Counted from the first letter of the stretch, positions 1-10,273 are shown. The stretch: 64,000 bases of DNA from CAVZZV01 sp963779845 (GCA_963779845.1 CAVZZV010000006.1:248001-312000); one strand, 5' to 3'. Numbers and translations: made by a program. Notes: generated from the letters alone by a model not told the origin.

Positions 1-1109
1 GAGGTATTTAATCCTCCGTTCGGAGGAAGTGTTCCATCATCAAACTTTCCACCAACAGGATATATGCCCATCATGGTAAATATCTGACGACCGGCATGAT
101 CTCTGTTCAATCCGGTGGAGCCGAAATAGATAGATACAAACTCTCCATTCTTGTATTCCGGTTTTGGATCACTCGCACCACTGCTGTATTGATTTACAAA
201 ATAATAGGGAATCCTGGGATCAACAATATTGTTAAAAATATCAGGATTTTCCCCGTTCATGATTTCATAGAACCAGGGACTGATATAATTACTGATCTGT
301 CCACCTCCATACTCAGTCACGAATGCAGGGTTTCTGTTATCAGGAGCAGCTTCAGGTCCATAAGGAATGATGAAACTTTCACTCCACTTGCTGATCAAGC
401 CTGCTGGATTAGAAAGCAGGGCGGTGACTGCGGCCTGATCAAACATATCATCGAGCCTTACCTGAGTGTAGAGTTTTAACTGAAGTGTCCGGGCGGCTTT
501 TTTCCATTTGGTGATACTTCCATTGTAAATGATATCATCTGCTCCCGGTTCAATAAGGTTTTCAGATTCCTCGTTATCAAGATCGGCAAGACCATCGTTG
601 AGCAATTGGAAAATGCTACCATAGATGGCCTTTTGATCATCAAATACAGGATTAACGATTCCCTTAACGTTGGCTTCAGTAAAAGGAACATCGCCATAAA
701 GGTCGACGAGGGTACTGTAAACATATGCTTTGAGCACTTTACCAATACCTGCGTAATGGGAATTGTCCGTATTCTCTGCAAGATCTATAATTAACTCAAC
801 ATCCTGCATTACATCCGCATAAAATACCGGCCAATAGGCATTGACGGCAAAAGAACTACCGGTTATTCCATAATTATCATATTCCGGTTCTCTGGAAGAA
901 AGCTGGTGCATAAATGTGGCAGTAGCATATCCCACAGATCCAAAATCATAGACAAAGATACTTCCGATACCGTCCTCAATTCCCGGTAGCAACTTCTGAA
1001 TATTTGGTTCAGAGGGCTGATTGGGATCATGGTTGATATCCAGAAAATCTTCACAGCCAGCTGCCCCTATCAAGAGCACGGCAAGCAAAAAGATTTTTAT
1101 TCTCTTCAT
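1..1109 (-). CDS. SusD/RagB-like nutrient-binding outer-membrane lipoprotein (3' end cut by window edge)
   Basis: The minus-strand frame is open from an ATG at 1109 to the first base of the window, so about 369 residues are visible and the C-terminus is missing. The N-terminus is a lipoprotein signal ending in a lipobox (LIGAAGC, mature Cys at about residue 19), followed by EDFLDINHDPNQP, the signature of the SusD-like_2 branch of the SusD/RagB family. Further in are family-like stretches such as LVDLYGDVPFTEA (about residue 125). It starts 21 bases after the susC stop, the usual susC-susD order. SusD proteins sit on the cell surface and cap the SusC channel, binding glycans, peptides or other nutrients. 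The substrate cannot be told from this sequence. No sugar-cleaving enzyme is visible on this side of the window. Confidence 0.9.
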   Translation of the reverse strand, partial: MKRIKIFLLAVLLIGAAGCEDFLDINHDPNQPSEPNIQKLLPGIEDGIGSIFVYDFGSVGYATATFMHQLSSREPEYDNYGITGSSFAVNAYWPVFYADVMQDVELIIDLAENTDNSHYAGIGKVLKAYVYSTLVDLYGDVPFTEANVKGIVNPVFDDQKAIYGSIFQLLNDGLADLDNEESENLIEPGADDIIYNGSITKWKKAARTLQLKLYTQVRLDDMFDQAAVTALLSNPAGLISKWSESFIIPYGPEAAPDNRNPAFVTEYGGGQISNYISPWFYEIMNGENPDIFNNIVDPRIPYYFVNQYSSGASDPKPEYKNGEFVSIYFGSTGLNRDHAGRQIFTMMGIYPVGGKFDDGTLPPNGGLNT

Positions 1110-1130
1110 AATATTTATTATTAAATGTTA

Positions 1131-4100
1131 TTAAAATGATAACTTAAGGTTAAACCCTATTCTCTTCACAGATGGTGCCACTGAATATTCAATACCCTGA
1201 ACATTGGAGTTTCCATAACCGTTAACATCGGGATCAAAGTTTGTAAATTCCGGTATGTTAGGGGCAAAATACCAAAGGTTTCTTCCGGTAATACTAAATA
1301 CTGCCGCACCAAATGGGGTTCTGTCAAGTAGCTTTTTCGGGAATGAGTATCCAAGCGTAATTTCCCTCAACCTGAGGGTTGTACCGTCATAGACATTCCA
1401 GTAACCGGCTGAATTTATAGCGAAAGACTCACCGAAATACAAATCATTAATAGTTACCTGTGTTACATTCTGTATTGGATCCCCATTGGAGTCAAGAATG
1501 GGGTCCCCGGTATTCGGGTTTCCATATACACCGGGGATGATGACTGTTTTTTCCCTGTCTTCCGTATCCTTGGTTACCCCACGCCCCAGCAATGTTGCGA
1601 TTGAGGTTGAGTATATATCTCCACCTTTCCGGTAATCAAGCATTAGATCAAGGGATAAACCTTTGTAGGAAAAAGTATTGGTTAAACTACTGAGGAAATC
1701 AGGGTTTGGATCACCATAAAAATCAAGTTCAGTATCCCTGATCAATAAACCTGTTCCCTGATCGATCAATAATTGACCTTCAAAGGTTGCATTTTTTTCA
1801 CCATAGAACACGCCATAAGGTTGTCCAATGGCAAGGTAGGCACTTGGGTCCCCAAACAATCCGGCAATTGAAGTCTTATCAACTCCTTCCACTATTGCTT
1901 TTACTTCACTCTGATTCTTGGTAAAAGAGAGGAACATGGACCACTCAAAACCGGTGGTGGTCTTGACAGGAACGAGATTCACACCAAGCTCAATCCCTTT
2001 GTTGTTTAATTCGCCCACATTAGCATATTGATAAGTATAGCCTGAAGAAGGCGCAACTGCAATGGCACTGATCAGGTCAGTGGAGGTATTGTTGTACCAT
2101 GTAAAATCAATACCGAATCGCCCGTTGTAAAATTCCAGGTTTGTACCGATTTCAAGTTCTGTTTTGAACTCAGGCGAAAGTGTTGAAGAATATCCTGTAT
2201 TTGGAGTATACATGGCAGACTGCCCGCGAATGGGGTTGTACAAGCCATATGAATCGTATACAGAATAGGGACCAGCATCATTACCCACTTTACCCCATCC
2301 AAAACGGAGTTTACCAAAATTAAAGGCATTACTTTTCAATCCTTCAAATGCTTCAGTGAAAATAAATGAAAGGGAAGAGGCATAATAACTATAGGCATTT
2401 TTATCCGGAGGAAGAGTGGATGACCAGTCCCGGCGATAGGACAAGTTTAAATAGGCGTAACTGTCCCAGCCTAAGGTTACATCTCCAAAGGCTCCGACAA
2501 GTCTTCTCTCTGTAATACCTCCGCCGAATGGAACTACAGACTTCATGTTGTTCATGTCGTAAATATTTTCAACCGTCATACCTTTCCCTTGAAATACTGA
2601 CCGGTTTGAATTCCGCTGGTTCATGTTATGTCCTACCAATCCTGTGAAATCCAGATGTTCGCCAAATTGACGGTTAACAGTAAAAATGAGGTTTGATTCG
2701 AGTTCATTGAGACTGTATTCATCCGTTACCAGTCCGCCGGTTCCTTCATATCCCCTGGAACCAATATCGACAATCTGTTTACGGAACTGGCTGTAATTGT
2801 TTGCCCCAAGTTTGTAGGAAACAGACAACCAACTGGTAATATCGTAATTTAATCCGACATTGGCAACGATCCTGTCCATATCGGTGGTAATTTTGTTATG
2901 CCTCCATGACCACAGGGGATTATCGAACTGTGCCCCATTTGGCTGAAGAGGGCCTCCGCCTACCTTTTCATAGGGGTCCATGATCCAGGTTCTTCCAAGC
3001 CAAAGTGCTCTGGCAAAGGAAGAAGCTGCTTCAATGGAGGATGCCTGGTTATTACCAAAAATACCCCCCACCTGTTCGGAGTTTGTATAGGCCAGCGAGG
3101 CGTTGACTTTCAGTCCGTTTTCAAGTTTTGTATTTCCACCGACACTGGCACTATACCTGTTAAATGTGGAAAAAGGAATATAACTGTCATTATTAAGGGC
3201 CGAAGCGGTAAAGTTTACAGAGGAACGATCATTCCCGGCTGCAATGTTCAGGGAATTATCGTAGACAACTCCTGTATTAAAAAGATCCTTCACATTATTG
3301 GGCTGGGCTACATATGGGAGTTTATTTCCAAAACCAAGCTTAACATAATCCTGAGACCAAACAGGGATTGAATCCAAGGAATCGAAACGGGGACCCCAGG
3401 ATCCATTTGCATTCGAATAATCAAAATTAGCTCCGGTGCCATAGGTATTTTGATATTCAGGAAGCTTGGCAATGGTTTCAAAGTTAACAGAACTGGTTAA
3501 GGTCACTTCCATTCCTTTCTTTGAGGCCTGGGCATTACCGGATTTGGTACTGATAATGACCACACCGTTCATAGCCCTGGAGCCATAAAGGGCGGCAGCA
3601 GCAGCACCTTTTAAGATGGACATAGAAGCAATATTATTTGGATCAAGGGTGGAAAGGGCGCTACCATAGGCTCCACCACCTTCACTCTGATCGGTAGTAG
3701 TCACCATAACATTACTGTAAGGAACTCCATCCACAACAAATAATGGCTGGTTTTCTCCGAGAAATGAGGAGTTACCCCTGATGGTTATCCTTGTCGCTGA
3801 ACCAGGAGCACCACTGGAGGACCGGATGTCTACCCCGGGTACCTTTCCCTGTAATGCCTTAAGAAGGTCGGGCTCTGATTTTTGAACCGTCTGACTGGCA
3901 TCGACGTTAACCATGGAGTAGCCCAGGGCTTTTTGCTGACGCGAGATTCCGATAGCGGTAACAACAACTTCATCAAGATTTAGTGCATCTGGTTCCATTA
4001 CCACATCAATCACGGTCCTGCCGTTGATTGGAACTTCCTCCGCTCTCATTCCCACGAAGGTAAAGACGAGAGTGGTTGCCTCGGAAGGCACTGATAACTG

Positions 4101-4281
4101 AATAATCACCATTGACATCAGTTACCGTACCAACTGTAGTTCCTTTAACCACAACCGATACTCCAGGTAATGCTGCCCCGTCTTCCGAACCGGTCACATT
4201 ACCCGAAATCTGTACACCCTGTGCCTGCAACCCAAAGGCCGCGTACATCAGGAATGCCAGTAATACGGCAAATCTTTTCAT
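1131..4281 (-). CDS. SusC/RagA-family TonB-linked outer-membrane transporter, interrupted by one frameshift
   Basis: Reconstructed from two frames that join at about 4091-4101. The first starts at 4281 with a signal peptide ending in LQAQ and a carboxypeptidase-regulatory-like domain (GNVTGSEDGAALPGVSVVVKG and onward, about residues 25-90). The second carries the plug (NLDEVVVTAIG; LQGKVPGVDIRSSSGAPG; FVVDGVPYSN) and the 22-strand barrel, ending NLKLSF. Removing one base from the minus-strand run TCAGTTATC turns NGDYS into NGDYSLSVPSEATT and restores a single frame of about 1050 residues, normal for SusC. The protein imports substrate bound by its SusD partner, using TonB energy. The lesion is probably a sequencing indel, but a real phase-off mutation is not excluded. 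Confidence 0.9.
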
Positions 4282-4331
4282 AAATAGAAATTTTTTAGGT
4301 TTATAAATAGTTAATAAAAGATATTTGATGC

Positions 4332-4339
4332 CAAATCTA
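4332..4339 (-). promoter_or_regulatory. Candidate -7 element for susC (proximal)
   Basis: The minus strand reads TAGATTTG, matching TAnnTTTG, about 50 bases before the susC ATG at 4281. A weak -33-like CTTG lies at 4363-4366 but the spacing of 23 is longer than the usual 19-21. Confidence 0.3.
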
Positions 4340-4439
4340 TAAAAAATTTATTATAATATAATCAAGGCATTTCAAAATTCATAAGCAATTCCAAAACGTA
4401 CGACCACTCTTATAATTCATAATTAATTTGTTACGGATG

Positions 4440-4447
4440 CAAAAATA
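4440..4447 (-). promoter_or_regulatory. Candidate -7 element for susC (distal)
   Basis: The minus strand reads TATTTTTGC here, an extended match to TAnnTTTGC. It would give a leader of about 150 bases before susC. No -33 TTTG is visible at the right spacing. Confidence 0.3.
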
Positions 4448-4606
4448 TGTTAAAAATTCTTAAAATAATAATTGAAATCCATGATATAAGTCATATTTAG
4501 ACCACTTTTAATGAGATTTTTCTCCGAAGCAAACCCTAAAAACGCCATTCAAAACTTCCAATTAGCCATGGTAGAATATAAAACAGGAAATTAAAAACGG
4601 ATAATC

Positions 4607-5636
4607 TCAATCGGTAAGATGATTTTTGAGGCAGTATTCAATGATTCTCTCTTCAGGGTGAAAAGAAGTCAGATCACTCAATCCCAGGGATTTGACCGCT
4701 AAAGAAATTAAATCCTCCCCCGCCAGCACGCTGCTCCTCTCCGTTGACCTTTGATGAAAATACCGGCCAGCCTCCAGCAAGGCAGGCAAGGGAACCAGTC
4801 CGATCAATTCTGACCCGGTAACGCCGATGCCAAGGCTGTCCGCTACTCTTTTTACCTCTTCAAAGGCGGTATGTATAGGTGTGACGGAAAGATCGGTAAG
4901 GTTCATACTTACCTGAGCCCTTCCATACTCTTCCATATACCAGGCCATAGCCCTGACGGATTTAAGGGTTCCTCGGAATATACTGCATTTCCCCGTTTTC
5001 CATTCTTCTCCTTCCCTTTTCCCGAATCGTCAAGGCTATTTCATTGGCAAGAGGAACAGAATCTGTATTCAGATTGACATTATAGGCAACAAGAAAATTT
5101 CGGGCACCTACTGCAATAGCACCCGAACGTGCATTGAATGTGGCTTTTCCAAAATCAGGAATCCATTTCACCTCTTTCAATCTTTTTCTGAGGCCTTCAT
5201 ACTGGACGGAACGCACAGATGCCAGGTTCTGGCGCTCCTTAACAAAAGCAGCCTTATCATAACAATATACGGGAATATCGAGTTCCTTTCCTATTCTTTC
5301 GGCTAGTGAACGGGCATATCGTATGGTTTCTTCCATGCTGATACCCGAAACAGGAATAAGGGGACAGACATCGGTCGCGCCAAAACGAGGATGGACACCG
5401 CGGTGGGTAGCCATATCTATGAGCCGGGATGCCGTTTGCACAGAACGGAATGCCGCCTGGACAACTGCTCCGGGTATTCCGGCAAAAGTCATTACCGTCC
5501 GGTTGGCTGATTTACCAATATCGACATTCAGCAATTTTACCCCCTCAACGGATTGAATGCTTGCAGCAATCTGCTCAATTACGGGAAGGACACGGCCTTC
5601 GGAAAAATTGGGAACGCATTCCAGAATTTGGTTCAT
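4607..5636 (-). CDS. ftcD: Glutamate formimidoyltransferase, interrupted by one frameshift
   Basis: The protein starts MNQILECVPNFSEGR at 5636, the hallmark N-terminus of the formiminotransferase family. It continues through THRGVHPRFGATDVCPLIP (about residues 78-96) and NARSGAIAVGARNFLVAYN. The frame breaks near 4971-4976; shifting by one base continues as GTLKSVRAMAWYMEEYGRAQ and runs to the stop at 4607. The whole is about 340 residues, matching the two-subdomain transferase unit without a fused cyclodeaminase. The enzyme moves the formimino group of N-formimino-glutamate to tetrahydrofolate in histidine breakdown. No other hut gene is nearby, so the pathway link is from family knowledge. 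The frameshift is probably a sequencing indel. Confidence 0.88.
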
Positions 5637-5770
5637 AATAACAGAACTATTTTACTCTTATATCCTTTCCCTACCCTTACTCCTCCTGAGTATTCCCCTT
5701 TAAACAAATTTATGATGAAAATAAAATTTTGAATGAAATTGATAAATCTGTTCGTATTATGTTTGATGAA

Positions 5771-5790
5771 CCCTGATCTTAATTTCAGGG
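5771..5790. repeat. Inverted repeat CCCTGA-N8-TCAGGG upstream of tex
   Basis: Perfect 6-base arms (5771-5776 and 5785-5790) separated by eight bases in the 270-base region between ftcD and tex. It could be an RNA hairpin or a protein site. Nothing in the sequence tells which. Confidence 0.3.
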
Positions 5791-5879
5791 CACAAGTTAC
5801 CCATTTTTGACAAACAAAAATTCTAATTTACGCTTGGTTCTTAAAAACCATTCAAAAAATAATTTTTCACAATTTGAAC

Positions 5880-5888
5880 TATCTTTGC
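5880..5888 (+). promoter_or_regulatory. Promoter -7 element of tex
   Basis: TATCTTTGC matches the Bacteroidota -7 element TAnnTTTGC exactly, 20 bases before the ATG at 5909. Its position inside the longest possible reading frame argues that translation starts at 5909 rather than at 5807. Confidence 0.5.
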
Positions 5889-5908
5889 TTTTGAAATATT
5901 TCAACCTC

Positions 5909-8032
5909 ATGGATTACTCATCACTTATATCTCTCCGCACGAACCTGCTTGTTAAAAACATTGCAAATGCCATTCGCTTAATGGAGGAGGGAGCAACCAT
6001 CCCTTTTATCAGCCGCTACCGGAAAGAGATGACCGGAAGTATGGATGAGGAGCAGCTGGCTGTTGTAAAAGAGCAATTAAACAAGGCCAAAGAGCTCGAC
6101 AAACGTCGTGAAACAGTGCTTAGAACAATTGAGGAACAGGGACACCTAAATCCTGAATTGAAAAGAAAGATTGAATCCTGCGACAATTTAACTTCCCTGG
6201 AAGACCTTTATCTCCCCTTTAAACCAAAAAAAAGAACCAGGGCAGGAATAGCCCGTGAAAAAGGTCTGGAACCGCTTGCGGAAATCATAATGATGCAAAA
6301 AGAACCTAACCTGCAGAAAATAACCGCCAGGTTCCTCAACGAAAAGGTGGAGGATGAAGAGGCTGCTCTTGAAGGGGCAAGGGATATCATCGCGGAATGG
6401 ATTAGCGAGGACCAGAATGCCAGAAATACGGTTCGGGGCTTTTTTGAAAAAGGGGCCGTGATTTCCTCTAAAATCACGAAAGGAAAAGAGGAGGAAGGAA
6501 TTAAATTCAAGGACTATTTCGAGTTCAGTGAACCTCTGCGCAAATGCCCATCCCACCGCTTGCTCGCGATGCTCAGAGGGGAAAAGGAGGGTATTCTGAA
6601 AATCAGCATTCAGCCCGATCCGGAACCCCTCCTTGTCCGTCTGAAGAGGCTGTTTATAACCGGGACCTCCGAGTCTTCCCGACACGTGGAGTTAGCCATT
6701 ACCGACTCATGGAAGAGGCTTCTGTCCCCCTCCATTGAAAATGAATTTAAAAATTTGTCCAAGGAAAAAGCCGACTCGGAGGCAATAAGGGTTTTTGCCG
6801 AAAACCTGCGTCAGCTTCTCCTTGCTCCCCCCCTGGGTCAAAAAGCGGTTTTGGCTATTGATCCGGGCTTTCGCACCGGATGCAAAGTTACCTGCCTGGA
6901 TAAACAGGGCAACCTCCAGCATAACGAAACCATTTATCCTCATCCCCCCCAGGAGGACAGACGAGGGGCAATGAAGAAAATCGACAGCCTGACAGAGCAG
7001 TACAAAATCGAAGCGATTGCCATTGGAAACGGAACGGCTGGAAGGGAAACGGAAAATTTCATCAGAAATATCAAATTTAACCGGGACCTTCAGGTTTTTG
7101 TGGTAAGCGAGGCGGGTGCCTCCATCTATTCGGCCTCAAAAGTGGCGCGGGAAGAATTTCCTGAATACGATGTAACAGTCAGAGGTTCGGTATCTATTGG
7201 TCGCCGATTGATGGACCCCTTGGCAGAACTCGTGAAGATTGAGCCCAAATCAATCGGTGTGGGTCAGTATCAGCACGATGTAGACCAGCATAAGTTAAAG
7301 GAAAGCCTGGATCAGGTAGTGGAAAATTGCGTTAACAGGGTCGGGGTCAATTTGAACACTGCCAGCAAACATCTGCTTACCTATGTTTCCGGATTAGGCC
7401 CTGCCCTGGCACAGAATATCGTCAATTACCGCAAAGAAAACGGAGCTTTCAGGAATCGCAAGTCCCTGCTTAAAGTTCCCCGCATGGGAGCCAGTGCTTT
7501 TGAGCAATGCGCGGGCTTCCTGAGAATCGATAATCCGGATTATCCGCTGGATAATTCAGCAGTTCATCCTGAAAGTTATCATATTGTGGAGAAAATGGCC
7601 TCCGATCTCAAAATCGGTATTGACGATCTGATCCGATCGGAAGAGCTCCGGTCTAAAGTGAAGATAGAAAATTATATAGATGGGAATACCGGGCTGCCCA
7701 CGCTTAAGGATATTTTGTCTGAGTTGGCCAGGCCCGGACGTGATCCCCGGACAAAGATCGAAGTTTTCGAATTTTCGAAAGAAGTATTTAAGATGGAGCA
7801 ATTGCGGACCGGAATGATCCTGCCTGGAATTGTAACAAACATTACCAATTTCGGGGCCTTTGTCGATATTGGCGTGAAACAGGATGGCCTGGTGCATATA
7901 TCACAGCTTGCCGACCGGTTTATCAAAGATCCGAATGAAGTGGTTAAACTGAACCAGCATGTAGAGGTGCAGGTACTGGAAGTGGATGTGCCCAGAAAAC
8001 GAATTCAGCTTAGCATGAAATCCACCACATAG
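5909..8032 (+). CDS. tex: Tex family RNA-binding transcription accessory protein
   Basis: A 707-residue protein. The start at 5909 (MDYSSLISLRT) is chosen because it gives the normal Tex N-terminus shortly before MEEGATIPFISRYRKE, and because a -7 promoter lies just upstream; an in-frame ATG at 5807 would add 34 unusual residues. Domains in order: N-terminal helical Tex region, a YqgF/RNase-H-like domain from about residue 310 (AVLAIDPGFRTGCKV), a helix-hairpin-helix section near 480-560 (LTYVSGLGPALAQNIVNYR) and a C-terminal S1 domain at about 634-705 (GIVTNITNFGAFVDIG). Tex binds nucleic acid in the cytoplasm and affects transcription; its exact role is still loosely defined. It is a single-gene unit with no partner beside it. 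Confidence 0.95.
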   Translation: MDYSSLISLRTNLLVKNIANAIRLMEEGATIPFISRYRKEMTGSMDEEQLAVVKEQLNKAKELDKRRETVLRTIEEQGHLNPELKRKIESCDNLTSLEDLYLPFKPKKRTRAGIAREKGLEPLAEIIMMQKEPNLQKITARFLNEKVEDEEAALEGARDIIAEWISEDQNARNTVRGFFEKGAVISSKITKGKEEEGIKFKDYFEFSEPLRKCPSHRLLAMLRGEKEGILKISIQPDPEPLLVRLKRLFITGTSESSRHVELAITDSWKRLLSPSIENEFKNLSKEKADSEAIRVFAENLRQLLLAPPLGQKAVLAIDPGFRTGCKVTCLDKQGNLQHNETIYPHPPQEDRRGAMKKIDSLTEQYKIEAIAIGNGTAGRETENFIRNIKFNRDLQVFVVSEAGASIYSASKVAREEFPEYDVTVRGSVSIGRRLMDPLAELVKIEPKSIGVGQYQHDVDQHKLKESLDQVVENCVNRVGVNLNTASKHLLTYVSGLGPALAQNIVNYRKENGAFRNRKSLLKVPRMGASAFEQCAGFLRIDNPDYPLDNSAVHPESYHIVEKMASDLKIGIDDLIRSEELRSKVKIENYIDGNTGLPTLKDILSELARPGRDPRTKIEVFEFSKEVFKMEQLRTGMILPGIVTNITNFGAFVDIGVKQDGLVHISQLADRFIKDPNEVVKLNQHVEVQVLEVDVPRKRIQLSMKSTT

Positions 8033-8102
8033 ATTTTTATCCTTTGAACATAATGCAGGGATTTCTGTCTATACCATCAACATATAAAATTAGAGCATTC
8101 TT

Positions 8103-8768
8103 ATGATGGAGATAAAACAAATGGTCAAACCCTGGAATATCCACATGGTCCGCAACCTCACAGAGGCCAGTTATATATTAAGGTTTAGCCGGAATGGCAT
8201 GGATTTCAAACCCGGTCAGCATCTTGTTGCCGGAACTTTACAGAGCAATGATGCCAGGGAATATTCAATATACAGCGGGATGAATGATGATTACCTTGAA
8301 ATCCTTATCCGCGAGGTAGAAGAGGGAAAAGTGAGTAAAAAACTCCATTCTTTGAAAAAGGGGGATATCCTGGACGTCAAAGGCCCTTATGGTTTTTACA
8401 TGTATAATACGATACCGCCCCTGGACAAAAAGCTCGTCTTTATCGCCAGCGGCACAGGCATAGCCCCTTTCCACAGTTTTGCCCGCAGTATGCCCGGGGC
8501 CAATTACCAAATTATCCACGGGATCCGGAATATCGACGAATGTTATGACAAAGATCATTACCCCGGTAGAAAATATTTTTCCTGTACCTCCCGCGACGAC
8601 AGAGGCGACTTTCCTGGCCGCCTGACAGAATACCTCAAATCAGCAGAGTTGGAGCCAGATTCTTTTTACTATTTTTGCGGCAATTCTGATATGATTTTAA
8701 ATGCAATGGATATATTGAAAAAACGAGGCGTTCCACAATCCCGCATGTATACGGAGGTTTATTTTTAG
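8103..8768 (+). CDS. Ferredoxin-NADP-reductase-like FAD-binding oxidoreductase
   Basis: A 221-residue flavoprotein of the ferredoxin:NAD(P)H reductase superfamily. REYSIYSG at about residues 52-59 is the RxYS FAD-binding motif, KGPYGFY binds the FAD phosphate side, and ASGTGIAPF at about 115-123 is the nucleotide-binding GxGxxP-type motif. FCGNSDMI near 197 is the C-terminal NAD(P)-subdomain motif, and the chain ends in a near-terminal aromatic residue (TEVYF), as in Fpr. It probably moves electrons between NAD(P)H and ferredoxin or flavodoxin in the cytoplasm. Given the ferredoxin-dependent enzymes elsewhere in the window this is plausible, but the physiological partner is an inference. Confidence 0.8.
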   Translation: MMEIKQMVKPWNIHMVRNLTEASYILRFSRNGMDFKPGQHLVAGTLQSNDAREYSIYSGMNDDYLEILIREVEEGKVSKKLHSLKKGDILDVKGPYGFYMYNTIPPLDKKLVFIASGTGIAPFHSFARSMPGANYQIIHGIRNIDECYDKDHYPGRKYFSCTSRDDRGDFPGRLTEYLKSAELEPDSFYYFCGNSDMILNAMDILKKRGVPQSRMYTEVYF

Positions 8769-8846
8769 TAACGGGGACCTGCACTGCATGGTCCAAAAGA
8801 TGACCGGGCCATCGCACAAGAATCAATTTGAATATCCCAATAAAAG

Positions 8847-10112
8847 ATGGACAACAAAACAAGAACGATTTCATTTAAAACCCTTGGCTGCAGGCTAAAC
8901 CAGTACGAGACCGATGCTTTGGTGTCCCGTTTTCACAATGGCGGCTATCAGATTGTCAATTTCGGTGAAAAGGCAGATATAACCGTGATAAATACATGCA
9001 CGGTAACCAATCAGAGCGATCAGAAATCAAGGAATTATATTAGTCAGGCCAGCCATCTTAATCCCGGGGGAGTATTGGTTGTAGCAGGTTGTATGGCAAA
9101 CCATCGCAAGGAGATCCTCGAGAAGCAAAAAAATATCAGCTATGTAATTGAAAATGAGTACAAAAATGGAATTTTTGATCTTGTAGATGCCCATTTTTCG
9201 GGTGAAATATTCGATCCTGCCTCAGCCAAACCCGATGTCTTCGGATACGAAACAGTCCAGAAAAGCCTGCATACCCGTACATCCATCAAAGTACAGGACG
9301 GCTGTGATAATTTTTGCAGTTTTTGCATCATACCCAGAGTACGTGGGAGAGCAACAAGCCGTCCTTTGAATGATATCCTGGAAAATGTAAAACGCGTGAT
9401 CAATAATGGTTTTAAGGAAATAGTGATAACCGGGGTGAATATCGGAAGGTACGATTATGAGGGATTGAATTTTGAAAAAATGCTCGAAAAAGTGCTGGAA
9501 ATTCCCGGGGATTTTAGAATCAGGATATCTTCACTTGAACCTGACGGGCTTTCGGACCATTTTCATGAGCTTTTCTCTCATCCTAAAATGTGCCCGCATT
9601 TGCATCTGTGTTTGCAAAGCGGGTCGGATCGCATACTCCTTCAAATGAGAAGAATGTATACCGTTTCTTCCTTTATGCAGGTGGTGGAAAAATTCCGGAA
9701 CAGATTCCCCCTTTTCAATTTTACAACGGATATTATTGTTGGCTTTCCGGGCGAGAACGATGAAGATTTCCATCGCACCATGGAAATAGCCAAAGAAGCC
9801 GCCTTCACCCATATTCATACTTTTCGTTATTCCGACCGTACGGGAACACGTGCCAGCAGAATGCCGGAGCATATTCCACAGACCATTACGGCCAACCGCA
9901 GTGAGACAGTTCGCCTGATTTCAGAGGAAAACCTTTATGAATATCAAAACCTCATGATTGGGGAGTCACAGGAAGTCCTGATAGAAAAAACCGATGAGCA
10001 AGGATTCGCCTCAGGGTACGGTCAGCATTACCTTCCGCTTCGTTTTTATTCCCCGGAAGCTTCTAAAAACACCTTCGAAAAGCTGACAATTTCCAAAACT
10101 ATGTTCCAATAG
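8847..10112 (+). CDS. mtaB: tRNA (N6-L-threonylcarbamoyladenosine(37)-C2)-methylthiotransferase MtaB
   Basis: A 421-residue radical-SAM methylthiotransferase. The N-terminal MTTase domain has FKTLGCRLNQYE (about residues 9-20), NTCTVTNQ and AGCMAN, giving the three cysteines of the auxiliary 4Fe-4S cluster. The radical-SAM cluster is in DGCDNFCSFCIIPRVRGR at about 151-168 (CxxxCxxC). The KTLGCRLNQ form separates MtaB from MiaB and RimO. A short TRAM-like segment follows at about 365-410. The enzyme adds a methylthio group to t6A37 of tRNA. It follows the flavoprotein gene by 78 bases in the same direction. The family is known to need an electron donor, so co-location with a reductase is suggestive only. 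Confidence 0.93.
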   Translation: MDNKTRTISFKTLGCRLNQYETDALVSRFHNGGYQIVNFGEKADITVINTCTVTNQSDQKSRNYISQASHLNPGGVLVVAGCMANHRKEILEKQKNISYVIENEYKNGIFDLVDAHFSGEIFDPASAKPDVFGYETVQKSLHTRTSIKVQDGCDNFCSFCIIPRVRGRATSRPLNDILENVKRVINNGFKEIVITGVNIGRYDYEGLNFEKMLEKVLEIPGDFRIRISSLEPDGLSDHFHELFSHPKMCPHLHLCLQSGSDRILLQMRRMYTVSSFMQVVEKFRNRFPLFNFTTDIIVGFPGENDEDFHRTMEIAKEAAFTHIHTFRYSDRTGTRASRMPEHIPQTITANRSETVRLISEENLYEYQNLMIGESQEVLIEKTDEQGFASGYGQHYLPLRFYSPEASKNTFEKLTISKTMFQ

Positions 10113-10211
10113 GACCGGTTTTTCATTGATTTATTATTTCAACCCTTCTTCAGGATAAACATCCCTCCAGCAAAATCCTTCAAACATCAGCAAACTATTT
10201 AAAATTTGCCC

Positions 10212-10237
10212 CAGAGAAAATTTGGGAATATTCTCTG
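10212..10237. repeat. Inverted repeat upstream of ptrB
   Basis: Perfect 7-base arms CAGAGAA (10212-10218) and TTCTCTG (10231-10237) with a 12-base spacer. A direct repeat AAAATTTG also occurs at 10201-10208 and 10217-10224. The pair lies just upstream of the likely ptrB promoter and could be an operator or an RNA hairpin after mtaB. Confidence 0.3.
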
Positions 10238-10265
10238 CCAGTCCAAAAATCTAACAGGGAATAAT

Positions 10266-10273
10266 TACCTTTG
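10266..10273 (+). promoter_or_regulatory. Promoter -7 element of ptrB
   Basis: TACCTTTG matches TAnnTTTG and is followed by C, as in the extended consensus. It lies 57 bases before the ATG at 10331. No clear -33 TTTG is seen at 19-21 bases. Confidence 0.4.

Larger units (their letters stand above)
4282..4606. other. Intergenic leader between ftcD and susC
   Basis: A 325-base AT-rich stretch with no credible gene. It must hold the minus-strand promoter of susC. I see two matches to the Bacteroidota -7 element, described separately, and no clear inverted repeat or attachment site. Confidence 0.5.

Noticed and set aside
5807..5908. 34-residue N-terminal extension of Tex
   Set aside because: The sequence does not look like Tex, and an exact -7 promoter lies inside it at 5880-5888; the start at 5909 gives the family length.
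6188..6943. Long open frames antisense to tex and other genes
   Set aside because: They mirror strongly coding plus-strand genes, have no ribosome sites or known domains, and match no protein pattern.
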